Source: Gelidibacter mesophilus DSM 14095 (GTDB lineage Bacteria; Bacteroidota; Bacteroidia; Flavobacteriales; Flavobacteriaceae). From it: DNA of 64,000 bases. Under the pieces are notes generated by a model that worked only from the letters and a program-made list of their open reading frames with translations, did not search any database and was not told the origin of the DNA. Position numbers and translations under genes: made by a program. The DNA lies in assembly GCF_000423005.1 (NCBI RefSeq), contig NZ_AUHD01000014.1:33920-97919 (forward strand), written 5' to 3'. Below, one piece after another: positions 63,960 to 64,000 of this stretch. Within the stretch, counting starts at the first letter, position 1, and the number at the start of each line of letters is the position of its first letter.

Positions 63960-64000
63960 ATGGATATTTTTAAAGGTCAAAATCTTCTAGAGTTCTCTGA
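63960..64000 (+). CDS. Start of a probable IS1595-family transposase (runs off window)
   Basis: Only 13 codons are visible: MDIFKGQNLLEFS. This opening is very like Bacteroidota IS1595-type transposases (M-x-F-K-G-Q/K-N-L-L-E-F). No terminal inverted repeat could be confirmed in the preceding 140 bases. Confidence 0.4.
   Translation, partial: MDIFKGQNLLEFS

Noticed and set aside
1..64000. tRNA, rRNA, CRISPR array, prophage or toxin-antitoxin genes
   Set aside because: Looked for on both strands by eye; no cloverleaf with conserved TTC/CCA parts, no spaced direct repeats and no phage or toxin families were seen.

Overview
The window is a stretch of chromosome from a member of the Bacteroidota, most probably a marine Flavobacteriaceae. 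The base composition is AT-rich. Start codons mostly lack a Shine-Dalgarno sequence, and several promoters match the Bacteroidota pattern TTG-N19-20-TAnnTTTG. The gene content also fits: a long isocitrate lyase beside malate synthase, EttA, a CAL67264-type small membrane protein, OMP_b-brl-type outer membrane receptors, DUF4834, DUF6638 and a sulfonolipid/sphingolipid-type acyltransferase. No rRNA, tRNA or CRISPR array was seen.

Layout. 1-913: 5' part of clpC. 1174-5040: gyrA and a secreted TPR protein. 5400-7028: carboxyltransferase subunit of an acyl-CoA carboxylase. 7192-8850: DoxX / FMN reductase / GNAT / MarR operon. 8942-13930: MFS exporter, small membrane protein, ettA, two tiny membrane proteins and an MBL-fold lipoprotein. 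14106-23914: an unusual same-strand cluster of a coiled-coil protein, an unknown protein, a classical AAA ATPase, a NUDIX hydrolase, DUF6638 and two membrane proteins. Its spacers are full of heptanucleotide tandem repeats, REP-like palindromes and a four-helix-bundle cassette. 24008-28919: a RamB-like regulator divergent from the glyoxylate shunt genes aceB-aceA. 29076-34286: hutG, hutI, fumC and small membrane genes. 34496-40740: a Crp/Fnr regulator and a run of small VOC, SRPBCC and related genes, three of them broken, then a 1-Cys peroxiredoxin. 40835-44897: outer membrane beta-barrel receptor, ArsC-like reductase and a HAD phosphatase. 45218-49306: surface-glycan genes, prfB with its programmed frameshift, and ybaB. 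49530-56442: oligopeptidase B-like protease, then a likely sulfonolipid locus. 56649-62336: DUF4834, YfhO, a glycosyltransferase and a flippase. 62502-63791: a Tyr-rich, low-complexity secreted protein. The last 41 bases begin what looks like an IS1595-type transposase.

How genes work together. The aceB-aceA pair lets the cell grow on acetate or fatty acids, and the divergent RamB-like regulator has three 17-bp-spaced TTTnGCGAA sites lying on both promoters. hutG and hutI are the last steps of histidine breakdown. The cysteine-synthase-like enzyme, the alpha-oxoamine synthase and the facing GNAT protein could make cysteate, condense it with a fatty acyl group and N-acylate the product, as in capnine/sulfobactin-type lipids.

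The best candidate for an undescribed system is the AAA ATPase / coiled-coil / membrane cluster at 14106-23914. Its architecture (ATP-driven remodeller, long coiled coil, membrane anchors) suggests work at the inner membrane, but no function can be assigned from sequence alone.
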